Source of the DNA: Actinomycetes bacterium
Lineage (GTDB): Bacteria > Actinomycetota > Actinomycetes > Actinomycetales > Cellulomonadaceae
DNA length: 6,503 nt
NCBI GenBank assembly: GCA_023426865.1
Contig: JAEZBT010000260.1
Coordinates: 1 to 6,503, forward strand
Reading direction: 5' to 3'
The notes beneath the pieces were generated by a model that saw nothing but the letters and a program-made list of their open reading frames with translations, searched no databases and was not told where the DNA came from. The position numbers and the translations under genes were made by a program. Shown here piece after piece: positions 5,265 to 6,503 of this stretch (position 1 is the stretch's first letter; every line of letters begins with the position of its first letter).

Positions 5265-6460
5265 CCGGCGTGGGCCGCGCCGACGTCGCGGCGGCCGCTG
5301 AGGTCCTGAGCGGTGTCGTGCACCGGACCCCGGTGCTCGAGTCCAGCGCGCTCTCCGAGCTCGCGGGCGGCCGCGTGCTCCTCAAGTGCGAGAACCTCCA
5401 GCGCGCCGGGTCGTTCAAGATCCGGGGCGCCTACCTGCGGATGTCGCGACTCGACCCGGCCGAGCGAGCGCGGGGCGTCGTCGCGGCCAGCGCCGGCAAC
5501 CACGCCCAGGGCGTCGCGCTCGCGGCCGGGCTGCTCGGCCTGCGGGCGACGGTCTTCATGCCCGAGGGCGCCGCGCTGCCGAAGATCGCCGCGACGAGCG
5601 CGTACGGCGCCGAGGTGGTGCTCACGGGCTCGACGCTCGACGAGGCGCTCGTGCAGGCGCAGGCGCACGCGGAGCAGACGGGCGCCGTCCTCATCCACCC
5701 GTTCGACCACCCCGACGTGGTCGCCGGCCAGGGCACGATCGGGCTCGAGATCCTGGCCCAGGTGCCGGACGTCCGGACGATCGTCGTGCCCTTGGGCGGC
5801 GGGGGGCTGGCGGCCGGCATCGCCGCAGCGGTCGCCGACCCGGGCGTGCAGGTGCTGGGCGTGCAGGCGGCGGGCGCGGCGGCGTGGCCGGCGTCGCTGG
5901 CGGCGGGCCACCCGGTGCCGGTCGACGCCATGAGCACGATGGCGGACGGCATCGCGGTCGGGTGCCCCGGCGGGGTGCCCTTCGCCGTGCTGACCGAGCG
6001 GCAGGTCCCGATCTGCACGGTGTCCGAGGAGGACCTCTCGCGGGCGCTGCTGCACGTCGCCGAGCGGTCGAAGCTCCTGGTCGAGCCCGCCGGGGCCGCG
6101 GGCGTCGCGGCGCTGCTGGCGGGGACCGAGGTCGCCACCCCGGCCGTCGTCGTCCTGTCCGGGGGCAACATCGACCCGCTCCTGCTGCTGCGCGTGGTGC
6201 GGCACGGCCTCGCCTCCGCCGGGCGGTACCTGCAGATGCGCATCCGCATCCCCGACCGGCCGGGCGCGCTCGCGGCGCTGCTCGCCGAGCTCGCGGCCAG
6301 CGGCGGGAACGTCATGCACCTGTCCCACGTGCGCACCGCGGTCGACCTCGCCGTCGACGAGGTCGAGGTGGAGGTCCAGGTCGAGACGCGCGGGCCGGCG
6401 CACTGCACGGAGGTGGTCGCGCAGCTCACCGGCGCGGGCTTCCGCGTGCGCGACGCCTGA
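5261..6460 (+). CDS. ilvA: Threonine ammonia-lyase (threonine dehydratase), medium form with ACT domain
   Basis: This cytoplasmic PLP enzyme deaminates L-threonine to 2-oxobutyrate and ammonia, the first committed step to isoleucine, and usually also acts on serine. The 399 residues match the medium form of the family (about 400 aa). The catalytic fold-type II domain spans about 5-315: GSFKIRGA (50-57) with Schiff-base Lys53, ASAGNHAQG (76-84), the PLP phosphate loop LGGGGLAAG (178-186), VEPAGAAG (274-281) and SGGN (300-303) near the pyridine nitrogen. A single ACT domain follows (about 325-399, beginning LQMRIRIPDRPGALAALLAEL), the likely site for allosteric control. The long form has two ACT-like repeats and stronger isoleucine feedback. 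GTG at 5261 overlaps the previous stop by 4 bp (GTGA). Downstream genes are outside the window. A catabolic, TdcB-like role is an alternative. Confidence 0.95.
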   Translation: MTGVGRADVAAAAEVLSGVVHRTPVLESSALSELAGGRVLLKCENLQRAGSFKIRGAYLRMSRLDPAERARGVVAASAGNHAQGVALAAGLLGLRATVFMPEGAALPKIAATSAYGAEVVLTGSTLDEALVQAQAHAEQTGAVLIHPFDHPDVVAGQGTIGLEILAQVPDVRTIVVPLGGGGLAAGIAAAVADPGVQVLGVQAAGAAAWPASLAAGHPVPVDAMSTMADGIAVGCPGGVPFAVLTERQVPICTVSEEDLSRALLHVAERSKLLVEPAGAAGVAALLAGTEVATPAVVVLSGGNIDPLLLLRVVRHGLASAGRYLQMRIRIPDRPGALAALLAELAASGGNVMHLSHVRTAVDLAVDEVEVEVQVETRGPAHCTEVVAQLTGAGFRVRDA

Positions 6461-6501
6461 GGGCCCTGCCCCGGAACGACGGAGCCGGCCGGTCCCTCGG
6501 G
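6456..6501 (+). terminator. Possible hairpin at the end of ilvA
   Basis: Bases 6456-6466 can pair with 6491-6501 over 11 positions, with one C-T mismatch and one G-U pair, around a 24-nt G/C-rich loop. The left arm includes the ilvA stop codon. No T-tract is visible before the window ends. In DNA this rich in G and C such pairing arises easily, so this is a weak terminator candidate. The remaining bases to 6503 show no gene. Confidence 0.25.
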
Positions 6502-6503
6502 GG

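Noticed and set aside
4502..6403. 633-residue minus-strand open frame across ilvA and the AI-2E gene
   Set aside because: Long stop-free antisense frames are expected in such GC-rich coding DNA. The translation is low complexity and lacks domains.
4154..6460. 768-residue plus-strand open frame suggesting a large protein fused to IlvA
   Set aside because: The first 369 codons are an off-frame reading of the AI-2E gene, rich in Arg, Pro and Ala. The true ilvA start is the GTG at 5261 with GGAGGAGGAG before it.

Overview
The window is a very GC-rich stretch of bacterial chromosome. Third codon positions are almost all G or C, there are GTG starts and short ATGA/GTGA overlaps, and the protein sequences look actinobacterial. 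A high-GC actinomycete, perhaps of the Cellulomonas/Micrococcales kind, is the best guess. This rests on composition and protein resemblance recalled from memory, not on any search. The region is densely coding and ordinary in gene content: no mobile element, CRISPR array, tRNA or rRNA was seen. I found no convincing new multi-gene system. The points of interest are regulatory and organisational.

Layout. (1) Positions 1-1881, minus strand: an ABC exporter operon. The ATP-binding protein (910-1881) comes first and overlaps the membrane permease (56-913) by 4 bp. Two bases after the permease stop, the start of a third gene appears (1-53) and runs off the left edge. (2) Positions 1882-2055: a 174-bp intergenic stretch with a perfect 33-bp inverted repeat, most simply the msrA terminator. 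(3) Positions 2056-2718, minus strand: msrA, peptide methionine-S-sulfoxide reductase. (4) Positions 2719-2835: a divergent promoter region. It holds a candidate thiol-oxidative-stress (SigR/SigH-type) promoter facing msrA and a -10 element placed for a leaderless transcript of the gene on the other side. (5) Positions 2836-6460, plus strand: three genes joined by 4-bp stop/start overlaps. They are a cystathionine gamma-synthase-like PLP enzyme (metB), an AI-2E/PerM family membrane protein, and threonine ammonia-lyase with a C-terminal ACT domain (ilvA). The last 43 bases hold only a possible hairpin.

How the genes fit together. The MetB-family enzyme joins activated homoserine to cysteine, entering methionine synthesis or transsulfuration, and can release 2-oxobutyrate by gamma-elimination. 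IlvA makes 2-oxobutyrate from threonine as the first step to isoleucine. The plus-strand operon therefore links two outlets of the homoserine/threonine branch that share 2-oxobutyrate, with a transporter-like protein of unknown substrate between them. The divergent MsrA repairs oxidised methionine, so the central region has a loose methionine theme. The ABC operon appears unrelated to it.
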